Made by a program: the position numbers and the translations under genes. Below the pieces are notes generated by a model, which was not told the DNA's origin, made no database searches, and saw only the letters and a program-made list of their open reading frames with translations. DNA of 64,000 bases from SZUA-309 sp050185825 (GTDB taxonomy: Bacteria > Pseudomonadota > Gammaproteobacteria > Pseudomonadales > Azotimanducaceae). The stretch covers positions 186,001 through 250,000 of the forward strand of contig JBFWZA010000003.1 in assembly GCA_050185825.1 (NCBI GenBank), written 5' to 3'. Position 1 is the first letter of the stretch, and each line of letters opens with the position of its first letter. This document shows, one piece after another, positions 9,111 to 17,565 of the stretch.

Positions 9111-9746
9111 ATGACGCGTATCGGCTGGACCTGGCTCGGACTCGCGATCGTTTATGCGATCTTCTTCATCTGGTACACCTCGTTCGGCGGGCCGCTCACG
9201 GAAGCGGAAATCGAAGGCTACCTCGATCGGTTCGAAGCCCGGAATCCGCCGCCGTCCGAAGACATGCTCGAGACCCTCCGACGCTTCATGGAAGAAGACA
9301 CGGGTGACGACTTCGTGATGATCAACGTCATCGACCTCTACGAGACCCCGGTTGCGATGGAAGGTCTGGAGGCGGGCGCCACCGGCAGCGACGCGCTGGG
9401 CGAATACATGGCCTACATGTATCCCGCGCTGTTTTCCCGAGCCTCGCATCCCGTGCTCTTCGGTCAGGCGGCGGCGCCCGCCATGGACCTGATGAATGCG
9501 CCCGGCATGTCATCCTGGACCCAGGGCGCCGGCATGCGTTACCGGAGCCGCAGAGACATGCTGGAGATCGCCACGAATCCCGCGTTCGCCGGAGCGCACG
9601 CCTTCAAGATTGCCGCCATGAAGAAGACCATCGCCTTCCCGATCGATCCCTGGCTGTCGCTCGGTGATCCGAGGCTGATCCTGGCCCTGCTGCTGGGTCT
9701 GGCTGGAGCGCTGGTGAGCTGGCGGCTGTCCGCACGGCGGAGCTGA
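9111..9746 (+). CDS. Hypothetical membrane protein
   Basis: This 211-residue protein has an N-terminal membrane helix (residues about 7-24), a soluble middle part and a second helix near the C-terminus (LILALLLGLAGALVSWRL). The middle part therefore faces the periplasm, with both ends in the cytoplasm. The middle is acidic, with several Met-rich stretches. The start (ATG 9111, or the adjacent GTG 9108) lies directly after the oxidoreductase stop, so the pair is translationally coupled. I do not recognise the family. Its partner suggests a role beside a flavin-dependent reaction, which is inference only. Confidence 0.65.
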   Translation: MTRIGWTWLGLAIVYAIFFIWYTSFGGPLTEAEIEGYLDRFEARNPPPSEDMLETLRRFMEEDTGDDFVMINVIDLYETPVAMEGLEAGATGSDALGEYMAYMYPALFSRASHPVLFGQAAAPAMDLMNAPGMSSWTQGAGMRYRSRRDMLEIATNPAFAGAHAFKIAAMKKTIAFPIDPWLSLGDPRLILALLLGLAGALVSWRLSARRS

Positions 9747-9878
9747 AGCGCCGCCCCGCCCAGCCACCGTTCGTCGGAAAGTTAAGAACCCCTCTGGCAG
9801 ACCGTTTTTGCCGGCGCTAGGATTGCGCACCGCTCGCAGGAGTATGCGGGTACGCACACTATCACCCGAATCGATTTC

Positions 9879-10757
9879 ATGGGCCGCCGCCACCTGGCGG
9901 CTGGCACCTCCCTGTTTCTCGTGCTGGCCTCACTGGTGCTGCTTGCCGTGAGCGGCCTGAACTTCGGGCTCGACTTCACGGGCGGCACGCTCGTGGAGCT
10001 CCGGTTCCAGAGCGCGGCGCCCGTCGATGCGGTGCGCATCGAGCTCGCAGACAACGGCTTCGCCGACGCGTCCGTGCAGCACTCGGGAAGCGATCATGAC
10101 GTGCTGATCCGGATCGGAGCGCGGGCCGATGCCGAAGCTTTCGAGCTCGGCGATCGAATCGTTTCGCTGCTCGCCGGGAATCATCCCGGGGTGGTGCTGG
10201 TGCGCTCGGAGTTTGTCGGCCCGGCGGTCGGCGAGGATCTCCGGGAGTCCGGAGGGCTCGCCCTGCTCTTCGCTCTGGCGGCCACCGGCGCCTACATCGC
10301 CTGGCGTTTCACGGGCAAGTTCGCCATCGCTGCCACGGTCGCGCTGGTGCACGACGTCATCATCAGCCTCGGCGCCTTCGCCCTGTTCCGCTGGTCGTTC
10401 GACCTCGCGAGCCTGGCGGCGCTGCTGACCGTCATCGGCTACTCTCTCAATGACACCATCGTGATCTGCGATCGGATACGGGAAAATCTCCGCCGCCTGC
10501 GCCGGGCGTCCCTGATCGAGGCCATCGACCTTTCGCTCAACCAGACCCTGGAACGGACGCTGATCATGTCGGGCACGACGCTCGCAGTGCTCATCTCGCT
10601 GCTGCTGTTCGGCGGCGAGGCGCTGCGCGGGTTTTCCGCGGTGCTGACGGTGGGCGTGATCGTCGGTACCTACTCGTCCATCTACGTCGCCGCGGCCTAT
10701 CTGGTGTGGTCGAAGCTCTCGGCCACCGATCTCATGGTGGAAGTGCCCGCCGACTGA
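9879..10757 (+). CDS. secF: Protein translocase subunit SecF (no adjacent secD)
   Basis: The 292-residue protein has the SecF landmarks: FGLDFTGGT in the first periplasmic entry, a long periplasmic domain, then five further helices with SLNDTIVICDRIREN and NQTLERTLIMSGTT near the end. SecF with SecD uses proton motive force to assist late steps of Sec export in the inner membrane. secD, and the usual yajC-secD neighbours, are absent: a small membrane protein gene precedes it and an esterase follows. ATG 9879 is the first standard start after a stop at 9783, yet the five codons before it (9864-9878) encode TRIDF, matching the family's conserved N-terminal stretch just before FMGRR. Translation may therefore begin upstream at a non-standard codon such as ATT 9822. 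Confidence 0.9.
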   Translation: MGRRHLAAGTSLFLVLASLVLLAVSGLNFGLDFTGGTLVELRFQSAAPVDAVRIELADNGFADASVQHSGSDHDVLIRIGARADAEAFELGDRIVSLLAGNHPGVVLVRSEFVGPAVGEDLRESGGLALLFALAATGAYIAWRFTGKFAIAATVALVHDVIISLGAFALFRWSFDLASLAALLTVIGYSLNDTIVICDRIRENLRRLRRASLIEAIDLSLNQTLERTLIMSGTTLAVLISLLLFGGEALRGFSAVLTVGVIVGTYSSIYVAAAYLVWSKLSATDLMVEVPAD

Positions 10758-10797
10758 GCCCGGCGGTGGTAGCATCCCCGAGAGGGGGAGCACCACC

Positions 10798-12426
10798 ATG
10801 AGATATCCGAACGTCGTTCTGACGGTTGCATTGCTGTTCACGTTGAGCGGCCTGGCCGTGCGGGCAGAGGCCGAGCCCGGCAACTGCGCCGCGCTGCTCG
10901 AACTGGCCGACCTCACGCTGATCCGCGCACAAACACGCACCACGGAAGCCGGCAACGGCTACTGCTACGCCCGGGGTCTCGGCCCGCGGGCGATCGCCTG
11001 GCACACGTCGCTGCCCGACGCGTGGAACGGCCGCCTGGTCTATCTCGGCGACGGCGGCCAGGACGGCGATCTGGACGAGGCACCGTTTCTCGTCGACGCC
11101 GGCTACGCCGTGGTGAACTCGAACATGGGTCACGACGACGGCATCGAAGGTCAGGCCTTCGGCTTCGACGACCCCGCCTCGGAGATCGATTTCGCCTGGC
11201 GCGCCCAGCATCTGGCGCTCAACGCCGCCAAACGGCTGATCGGCGCCCACTACGGTGAGCCGCACCACCACGCCTATCACTTCGGCTGTTCCACCGGCGG
11301 CCGTCAGGGGCTGCTTGCCGCGCAGATGCTGCCGGACGATTACGACGGCATCGTTGCCGGTGCGCCCGGGCACCTCTGGTACCCGCGCATGGCGCACCGG
11401 GTTGCCCTGATGCAGACCCTCTTCGCCGACGGCATGGCCGCGAATCCGGCGTTCGACGCGGACGGCGACGGCGTGCCGGAGAATCTCGGCAAGATCGACC
11501 TTTTGGCCAGGCGCGCGACCGAGGCCTGCGACGCCGCCGACGGCATCGAGGACGGCATCATCGAGCCGGCGCTCTGCCCGCTGGATGCCCGAACCCTGCT
11601 CTCCGGCATGCGCTGCGAGGCCGACCGGGATGCGGACGACTGCTTCACCGAGGCGCAGGTCGCCGCCCTGGTGCAGCTCTACGAAGGCAGCCGCAACAGC
11701 CGCGGCGAGATCGTCTACCCCGGTGCGCCGCTGGGATCGGAGCTGCAGTGGCCGGCGGTGTTCATTCCGCATGCCGGTAACGACCTCACCCCTTATGCGC
11801 TCATCTCCGGCGCGCAGGTGATCGGCTACCGATTCTTCGCCACGGATCCGGGCCTCATGCCGCCGGATCTGGCGGCAACGGACCGTTTGCTCGTCGCGGG
11901 CACGGCGGGTGTGGCTCAGTGGGGCTGGTGGCAGTTCGATCTGAACGACCTGGACGATCCCGACCGGCGCACGCCCGTCTTCGACCTGATGCAGGGTGAC
12001 GAGGCCGACCTCAGGCCATTTCTGCTCGATCGCGGCGGCAAGCTGCTCATGTTCCACGGCCTGGCGGATGCGGTGATCCCACCGGAGCCGACACTGGATT
12101 ACTTCGACGCGGTGGTGGAGACGACGTTCGCCGGAGATGCCGGTCGCGCAGTTGATCACGTGCGCCTTTACGGCGTGCCCGGGATGGCGCACTGCCGCGG
12201 CGGCGCCGGGCCACAGCCCGACTATGCCGACTGGCTGACCGCCCTGGTAGCCTGGGTGGAGGACGGCCGGCGGCCGGAGACCATTACTGCCCGGACGCTG
12301 GAGGATGGCCGACTGACGAACGAGCGGCCCCTCTGCCCCTATCCTGCGCGGGCCGTCTACACCGGTCCGGCCGGCACGCAGCACGACCCCGCGAACTGGC
12401 GCGAGCACAACTTCACCTGCCGGTGA
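10798..12426 (+). CDS. Tannase/feruloyl esterase family protein, secreted
   Basis: The 542-residue protein has a signal peptide (cleavage near residue 25, AEA) and the tannase/feruloyl-esterase alpha/beta-hydrolase layout. The nucleophile Ser165 lies in GCSTGGRQG. The lid contains an acidic calcium-loop-like stretch (DADGDGVPENLGKID). The catalytic Asp is in HGLADAVIPP and the His in GVPGMAHCRGG. The paired cysteines around the active site expected in the family are present. It likely hydrolyses phenolic or other bulky esters outside the cytoplasm. Its 3' end (DPANWRE..FTCR) recurs as two broken copies at 15991-16047 and 17566-17667. A second family member ends the window. The gene starts 40 bases after secF. 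Confidence 0.88.
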   Translation: MRYPNVVLTVALLFTLSGLAVRAEAEPGNCAALLELADLTLIRAQTRTTEAGNGYCYARGLGPRAIAWHTSLPDAWNGRLVYLGDGGQDGDLDEAPFLVDAGYAVVNSNMGHDDGIEGQAFGFDDPASEIDFAWRAQHLALNAAKRLIGAHYGEPHHHAYHFGCSTGGRQGLLAAQMLPDDYDGIVAGAPGHLWYPRMAHRVALMQTLFADGMAANPAFDADGDGVPENLGKIDLLARRATEACDAADGIEDGIIEPALCPLDARTLLSGMRCEADRDADDCFTEAQVAALVQLYEGSRNSRGEIVYPGAPLGSELQWPAVFIPHAGNDLTPYALISGAQVIGYRFFATDPGLMPPDLAATDRLLVAGTAGVAQWGWWQFDLNDLDDPDRRTPVFDLMQGDEADLRPFLLDRGGKLLMFHGLADAVIPPEPTLDYFDAVVETTFAGDAGRAVDHVRLYGVPGMAHCRGGAGPQPDYADWLTALVAWVEDGRRPETITARTLEDGRLTNERPLCPYPARAVYTGPAGTQHDPANWREHNFTCR

Positions 12427-12665
12427 CGGCTGCCGTCCCCTGCCCCATGCCCGACCGCGATACGGTAGCGGGTGTGGACGACAGGGGGTGTGGAAGACCA
12501 ACTGCAGTAGATCGACGAACGACTGGACCACAACGAACAGATGCTGGAACGGGCACCCCGGGACCGGGGTCCCGAAGCCAGGGTGACAAGAGAATGAAAC
12601 TGTTGCTGGCGATAGTGGAAAGAGGGAGAAAGATACGTTGAGGCAGCTACAGAATCTCCCTTTGA
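12427..12665. other. Left edge of accessory island, no gene seen
   Basis: This 239-base gap separates the tannase stop from the stop of the HEPN gene. The first about 25 bases resemble the sequence that follows the stop of the tannase remnant at 17667, so homology continues past the gene end. Base composition shifts from GC-rich to AT-rich across it. It contains a strong hairpin (12551-12573) and only short unsupported open frames. Confidence 0.5.
12551..12573. repeat. Strong GC hairpin downstream of the tannase gene
   Basis: ACCCCGG and CCGGGGT form a perfect 7-bp stem around GA, extended by GGG/CCC with one bulge. No T-tract follows on either strand, so it is not a classical intrinsic terminator. 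It may still stabilise or end the tannase transcript, or mark the island edge. Confidence 0.4.
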
Positions 12666-14117
12666 TCAGTCGGGTTGAGCAACATCAGCAAGCAACTGAG
12701 ATGCGTTGTGAGAAAAGTATCGAAGGAACGCGGAGTATCTACTGAAACTTGTTGCGCGTCCGTCGGTGCGCTTGCCAACACTCCAGCCTGCCGAATGCAC
12801 ACTCATGATGCCAAAGAGAACTTCTAACGTCTCCGTCATAAAGATCAGGTGTTGTTCTAGAATCCTCTCTATCTTACGCGCTCCAGTTCCATGAACGATT
12901 TTGTTGCGTGACTTTACCGCCCACGCTATGACCGTTTCGCACGTCTTCCGGTCAAACGAATCCACGCCCTTCAATGCGTCAAGAACATCGTTCGTCTGAC
13001 GCATTATCTTCGATTGCAGACTTTCTGAACCGACCGTTCCCAGAATCCCCCTGAGTCGCTGCTGCTCGTAGCTCTTCGGCATAGCTTGGAGCTTCTCAGT
13101 CGCGCTGTCGACCAGCTCCCGGATGCCGCTAGGCACGTCGACCTTCAGTGTTGTGTCGTACCACTCGAAAAGACTCGCGGCGCTTACCAGTCTATTGTGG
13201 TCGTAAAAATTCTCTTGCTTTAGGTTTGATGAGAAGCGGGAGAACGCAATCCAACGCTTTCGATCTTCGAGCGAAAACCAATTGGTAACAAGCTGCTCAA
13301 AAGCAGTACGGTCTATGCACGGGGACGCTAGCATGTCGAAACCTGTTAGATGGTCATCTGATCGTTCTGGCTCCTCAGCGTGCGATATTGTCAGGGCAAT
13401 CTGCGTCCATCTATCGTCATCGCTCGCGCCCACCTTGATGATCGACACGTCAGATATTCCTTGAAGCCTGCCAGAGCAGATTTCAGTGAACTGCTTCACC
13501 CGATACATCAGGGTAATCGAATCTCGAATTGTCGCCGGCTTAGACAGTTCGATTTCGACCTTAATGTTGTTGGTTGCGGAGAATCCTTCGACGCTTGGAG
13601 AAGTGAAAGTAGGACGGTGGTATGCGGCAATCGTTCCGAATGTCGTCGTACTCTTAAAGATCGTTCCCGAGCCGACGAAACCATAGATCTCGGCGATTTC
13701 GTCGTCGTTAATATCGAGTAAGTCAGCTAGCGACTTCGAATCAAAGAACCGCCAGGGGCTATGATCCCAAAACAACGCCTTTGCGTCAGTCAGGCTAAAG
13801 GAAATTTTATCGACTACCTCTTCATCGATCGAACAATGGAAATCTCCGCTTGCAACGTAGTGCGGAAACACAACGCAGTAGTAGATCCTCTGTTTGTTCG
13901 ACCCTGAACTGCCGCCACCGAAGTTGATGCATTCGAGCAAGCTAATGTGGCGGGCGTTTTCGTCAACGGCATGAATCTGGGCCGGTAGCGATGCTACCGG
14001 TTCTTTAGAGAAGACCGTCAATCGCGTTTTGCCACCGTCAAGCAACAGCGACCCTGACAGTGAATCGTCGTCAATCTGAATAAATACGTGCGTTGTCTTA
14101 TCGGCATTGCTCGGCAT
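12666..14117 (-). CDS. ApeA-like HEPN-domain protein, candidate antiphage RNase
   Basis: The 483-residue protein ends in a helical domain with SRNKIVHG. R404-x4-H409 (codons 12908-12891) is the catalytic Rx4-6H motif of HEPN ribonucleases. The first about 300 residues are a beta-rich region with the layout of the ApeA N-terminal domain: a short GxLxLDGG-type start, LLECIN near 60-65, then long beta and charged segments. Length and order fit ApeA, a single-protein abortive-infection defence (established for E. coli ApeA). Assignment here is by pattern, not by search. It is AT-rich relative to flanking genes and has less biased codons, implying transfer. A DUF6680-like gene ends 37 bases upstream on the same strand and may be co-transcribed. 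Confidence 0.68.
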   Translation of the reverse strand: MPSNADKTTHVFIQIDDDSLSGSLLLDGGKTRLTVFSKEPVASLPAQIHAVDENARHISLLECINFGGGSSGSNKQRIYYCVVFPHYVASGDFHCSIDEEVVDKISFSLTDAKALFWDHSPWRFFDSKSLADLLDINDDEIAEIYGFVGSGTIFKSTTTFGTIAAYHRPTFTSPSVEGFSATNNIKVEIELSKPATIRDSITLMYRVKQFTEICSGRLQGISDVSIIKVGASDDDRWTQIALTISHAEEPERSDDHLTGFDMLASPCIDRTAFEQLVTNWFSLEDRKRWIAFSRFSSNLKQENFYDHNRLVSAASLFEWYDTTLKVDVPSGIRELVDSATEKLQAMPKSYEQQRLRGILGTVGSESLQSKIMRQTNDVLDALKGVDSFDRKTCETVIAWAVKSRNKIVHGTGARKIERILEQHLIFMTETLEVLFGIMSVHSAGWSVGKRTDGRATSFSRYSAFLRYFSHNASQLLADVAQPD

Positions 14118-14154
14118 TTTGGTTACTTCGATCGAAGCACTTGCGACATCTGAC

Positions 14155-14814
14155 CTACTCTTTTTGCGCGGGCTGGACGTCGCCGCTCCTGATCGTCACG
14201 GGCAGCGACCCGGAACCTTCCAGAATATCGGCTGCTGCCTTCGCAATCCGCTGACCAGTTTCGTACTGTTCGTCGTCGACGATGGTGCGGACTTGCAGCT
14301 GCTGCTGCCCGGTCAGGATTCGAACAGCACCTGCCCGAATCAGCCGATTCTCGGCTTCTTGATCCCCGAACGCTCTCGGGTAGTAGATGGCTTTCTTTAT
14401 GTCGACATCCCCGAAGTCGTAGCCCAGCTTATTCCCCATTTCCTGCAGCAGCTGCCCGGTCAGGTCATTCGTTCGATTCGTCCACACGATCATGGCTTGC
14501 TGGAAGTTAGGGTGGTTCACATCACTGGGCGTATCTTCAAAGTGGCTCAGCAGTGTTCGCCACTTGTCGCGGACTGGCTTGTACTTCGTGCCTTCGAAGA
14601 TCAGATCGATGCTGTTCAGGGCAGCGACGTTGTCGGGTGCCAAGGTCGTCGCCCGACTTAACATCAGCGTGCGGAAGACATCCATCCGCCGCCGCGTCTT
14701 CTCCCTGCGAGCTTCAAGGTACTTCTCAATCTGCACGGCAGCGATGGGTCCGATGACGATTGCAATGATCGTCAGCCATGATGTGGCCGTGACGCTCCCT
14801 AACCATTCCCACAT
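14155..14814 (-). CDS. Membrane-anchored DUF6680-like protein
   Basis: The 219-residue protein has one N-terminal membrane helix (about residues 10-28), then a basic helical stretch and a cytoplasmic domain. Its landmarks fit DUF6680: FRTLMLSRA near 47-55, VAALNSIDLIFEG near 63-75, LGYDFGDVDIKKAIYYPR near 129-146 and RILTGQQQL near 165-173. The family has no assigned function. The gene lies upstream of the HEPN gene on the same strand with a 37-base gap, so it probably forms a two-gene unit with it. A membrane sensor or anchor paired with an RNase effector would suit phage defence, but this is inference. Composition is island-like. Confidence 0.65.
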   Translation of the reverse strand: MWEWLGSVTATSWLTIIAIVIGPIAAVQIEKYLEARREKTRRRMDVFRTLMLSRATTLAPDNVAALNSIDLIFEGTKYKPVRDKWRTLLSHFEDTPSDVNHPNFQQAMIVWTNRTNDLTGQLLQEMGNKLGYDFGDVDIKKAIYYPRAFGDQEAENRLIRAGAVRILTGQQQLQVRTIVDDEQYETGQRIAKAAADILEGSGSLPVTIRSGDVQPAQKE

Positions 14815-14963
14815 GATCGGTCCGGACCTTTTCTTGTCAGAAAAGGGAAATGTATCAGAAGACAGCTTCAGTCGCTCTTGGCTGCGACGGAGCCGGTCGC
14901 GGCGATTTGCATGATTGAGGGTTCGGGGTAAAACTTCTACAGGAATTCTGGGGGGCGGGTACG

Positions 14964-15716
14964 TTGAAGCGACTGTTCGTACTGGTACTTTCTGTCCAAA
15001 TCGCAGCTCACGCTGCCACGCCGGACCATCCCACCCGGGAAATCCTCTTCCCGCAGCAGGGGAACATCAGCGGATCGCTGATCGATCTAGACTGCGATAT
15101 TCACGACATTGAAACACTGGATTGCGATGTCATTCAGCTGGTGTTCTCCAAGCCGAAGATCGAAGGCACCCCATCTGACGAAGACATCGATTCCTTCATC
15201 GACGGTATGGACGAAATGATGTGTTCGGAGATGCGGCGCAACCAGCTGTCGCTGGATGACCCCAAGATTCAGGAAAAGCTGGCAGATGTCAGTCCCGCGG
15301 AGCTTCAGCAGATGGAAAAGTTCGCGGCATTCTGCCTGGACGAAGATCCGTCGACGCGCCGGGCGACAGTGCTGCAGCTGTTCGCCGAACGCAGGGAACA
15401 GCAGCAGAAGACCTGTTCGGTGATGCTACTGCGTAACGACGGCGAGCGATTCAGGTGGGACAGGAAGGTGGAACACTGGCGATCGGTCTCGGAAGCCAAC
15501 ACATGCGGTGCCGTTGTTATAAAGACCCTGAAGTCGGACGACGGGACGTGGTGGACCTACTCGTCGCAGACCATCGTGACCGAGCCGGATGACGACGTGG
15601 CTTTCTCGCTGGTCAGATGCGAGAAGATGAATGACGCTGAACCGCTGATCTGGGCTTCGAAGGGCAGCGCGATCCGGCAGAACTGCCAGATCATCGGCGA
15701 ATCTTGGAACGAATAG
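14964..15716 (+). CDS. Cys-rich secreted hypothetical protein, TTG start
   Basis: The 250-residue protein begins at TTG 14964; no ATG or GTG gives the signal peptide (KRLFVLVLSVQIAAHAA). The mature part has at least eight cysteines, several spaced as likely disulfide pairs (DLDCD...LDCDV, MMCSEM, AFCLD, KTCSVM, NTCGA, VRCEK, QNCQI), as in a folded periplasmic protein. The middle is helical and charged, and the C-terminal third is beta-rich. I do not recognise the family. It is divergent from the DUF6680-like gene, with a 149-base AT-richer gap that should hold both promoters. It may be cargo of the island with an unrelated role. Confidence 0.6.
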   Translation: MKRLFVLVLSVQIAAHAATPDHPTREILFPQQGNISGSLIDLDCDIHDIETLDCDVIQLVFSKPKIEGTPSDEDIDSFIDGMDEMMCSEMRRNQLSLDDPKIQEKLADVSPAELQQMEKFAAFCLDEDPSTRRATVLQLFAERREQQQKTCSVMLLRNDGERFRWDRKVEHWRSVSEANTCGAVVIKTLKSDDGTWWTYSSQTIVTEPDDDVAFSLVRCEKMNDAEPLIWASKGSAIRQNCQIIGESWNE

Positions 15717-15727
15717 GAGCATCGCCG

Positions 15728-15899
15728 ATGGCGTTCTTGCTGCTTCACCTGCGAGAAGGTGTTCCCCACCGCAACCGAAAAGAAATGCCCGTCATGCGGC
15801 GGCACGAAGGGCAAACTGGATTCGACCGAACGCTTCAAGGAAAAGTTCGATGCGGGGGTCTACCGAAACCCGGACCCCAAGACGGGCAAACCCGTGTAG
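15728..15899 (+). pseudogene. Broken small zinc-ribbon protein gene
   Basis: From about 15741 to the TAG at 15897-15899 one frame encodes CFTC...CPSCGG followed by a charged tail ending PKTGKPV. This is a two-CxxC zinc ribbon of about 55 residues. That frame has no start codon after the preceding TAG at 15714. An ATG at 15728 lies in another frame and would connect after a one-base correction near 15735-15740. The likely reading is a small gene inactivated by a frameshift, or one using a non-standard start. Small zinc ribbons of this sort are common in phage and mobile DNA, but no specific role is proposed. Confidence 0.45.
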
Positions 15900-16316
15900 A
15901 GGAAAAAGTGATGCGCTGCGCCAACGTACAGTTTAAGGGCAAGATCGTAGGCCCGAAACCTCCTCTCCGACGCCAGGAAACACCGACGTGGCCGGCACGC
16001 GGAACGATCCTGCAAACTGGCGCAGGGAGAACTTCCGCTGCCGCTAATGGCCGTGCCGGGCGTTCCTGCCGGTCAGGCGCAGGCGGCGATTTCCCCATCG
16101 ATGGCGAGGCGATAGGAGGGCCAGCGGATGCCGATGCCCTTCGAACGTGGTGGGACAGCCGTAGAGATGGCGTTACTTCGCGGGCCGTCGCGCCAATGCA
16201 CGAGCCCGGCCAACTGAGTAGTGTCTCCAAGGGGCTCAGACTCACTGCGAGGCCGAGAATTAGCAAGCCCTTGATACCATAGACGAGCGACTTTTCTAGC
16301 TTGCCGGGGGAGGACC
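15900..16316. other. Junction region with gene fragments, no intact gene
   Basis: An ATG at 15910 has a good ribosome site (GAGGAAAA) and begins MRCANVQFKGKIVGPKPP, but its frame runs straight into the repeat copy at 15991. It looks like the start of a gene cut off by the junction. 15991-16110 is repeat copy B. From 16111 to 16316 the sequence shows no coding signal, and it leads into the next gene through a GGGGGAGG ribosome site at about 16305-16312. Confidence 0.45.
15991..16110. repeat. Repeat copy B: tannase 3' end plus hydrolase 3' end remnant
   Basis: Aligned without gaps to 17611-17730 at an offset of exactly 1620 bases, 105 of 120 positions match by hand count. Identity drops to chance on both sides. 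On the plus strand 15991-16047 encodes a tannase C-terminus (NDPANWRRENFRCR, stop TAA). On the minus strand the copy holds the last residues of the alpha/beta hydrolase (GEIAACA, stop at 16073-16075). It therefore carries both ends of a convergent gene pair whose bodies are missing here. Confidence 0.75.
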
Positions 16317-17474
16317 ATGCTTGGGCCGGATTCAGATGAACGAACCTGCGACATATTCGTCTATGCGCGGCGAGGCAGCACAGAGACCAAGTTAAAGGAC
16401 AATGGCGGCGTTCACCGCTCGCTAAGACTCAAGGGGTATGTCGACGACCCCGACATATCGATGAGTGGGCACCCGGGCCCTTTTGATGCGGGGGCATCTA
16501 AGCTCCACGAGAAAGCAGTGGACATCGAGGTTTCAGCGCCGCTCGACCAAGAGTGGCTCAGCAAGATTGCAGATGTTGGCGGGGTTCATAAGGCAATCGG
16601 CTACCTGTGGATTCGCGCAGAATCAGAGCCGCAAACCTATCAATCGGACGAAGGCGAATCTTTCGAAATCGAACCTATTCGAGTTGGATTAAACGTTAGC
16701 CTTGATGCGTTCAATGTAATCCTGGGCCAGATCAACGAATCCGAATCTCGACAGCGAATCACTCGGCTTCGGATAACCATTTCCGGAGATCTATTGCCAG
16801 AACCCGAAGACAGATTGAATTGGATTCGACCGAAACACTTGAACCTATCAGAGTCCAGCAGCTACCCCATCACTGGTTTCGACGTAGTGGAAACTCGGTA
16901 CCTCGATTCCTCACAGGGTCGATTGAATCCTAGCTTTTCGCTGAAGGACGGATTGCACACCACAGATTTGACCTTCACGCTGACCTCATCCGAGGTAGAG
17001 ATTGATGGACAGTCAGGCCAAGCAATCTCATTAAAATGTGAAGCCGATCTGCGACCTACTTCTATTTTGCGAGCGTATCAATCGCGTGATCTTCCTCCAC
17101 CGCTCGTCGACATCCGCTTTGAACTGTCCTCACCAAAGGATGCTGGCGATGCTTCGGTAGCATCTGCTTTGGGAGAGTTTCACTTTTACCCAGGAGCGTC
17201 AGGTGACACAGCCGCAAAAGCACCTGGTTTTTACCGCCTAGATCAGACGCTCCCAACTAAGGGATCGGCGGGGAGCTTCGAAGTCAAGTTGTACTTCGTG
17301 GCGGGGGACGAGTGGAGGTTCTTGATTCCGTTTTTGTCAATTCAAGGCCAGAGATCTGTAGAAGTTGAGATGGTTCTTGTTTCTGAGTACCCCAACCTTC
17401 TAGAGGCTGAATCCCAGGTTCAAGGCACGATTCGTTATTATGCGTTGCGTTCCAAGAGCCGGCCGAAAGTGTAG
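16317..17474 (+). CDS. Unknown 385-residue protein between the two repeat copies
   Basis: The protein has no signal peptide or membrane helix. It is acidic and mostly beta-rich, with alternating hydrophobic strands (for example IGYLWIRAESEP, VGLNVSLDAFNVILGQI, LRITISGDLLPEP), suggesting a multi-sheet fold of two or three domains. ATG 16317 follows a GGGGGAGGA ribosome site. Base composition and codon use are AT-richer than the flanking backbone. It is the only gene between repeat copies B and C, so it is the sole intact cargo of a 1.5-kb insert. I do not recognise the family. Neighbourhood with an ApeA-like gene makes a defence-island cargo possible, without direct support. Confidence 0.6.
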   Translation: MLGPDSDERTCDIFVYARRGSTETKLKDNGGVHRSLRLKGYVDDPDISMSGHPGPFDAGASKLHEKAVDIEVSAPLDQEWLSKIADVGGVHKAIGYLWIRAESEPQTYQSDEGESFEIEPIRVGLNVSLDAFNVILGQINESESRQRITRLRITISGDLLPEPEDRLNWIRPKHLNLSESSSYPITGFDVVETRYLDSSQGRLNPSFSLKDGLHTTDLTFTLTSSEVEIDGQSGQAISLKCEADLRPTSILRAYQSRDLPPPLVDIRFELSSPKDAGDASVASALGEFHFYPGASGDTAAKAPGFYRLDQTLPTKGSAGSFEVKLYFVAGDEWRFLIPFLSIQGQRSVEVEMVLVSEYPNLLEAESQVQGTIRYYALRSKSRPKV

Positions 17475-17565
17475 TTGGTGTTGGATATCGAACCGGAACC
17501 GCCCCGCAGAGAAGTGGTCCCTGAAATTTGAACAATGACGTAAGGTGTAGCCGACTGGCATAGGA

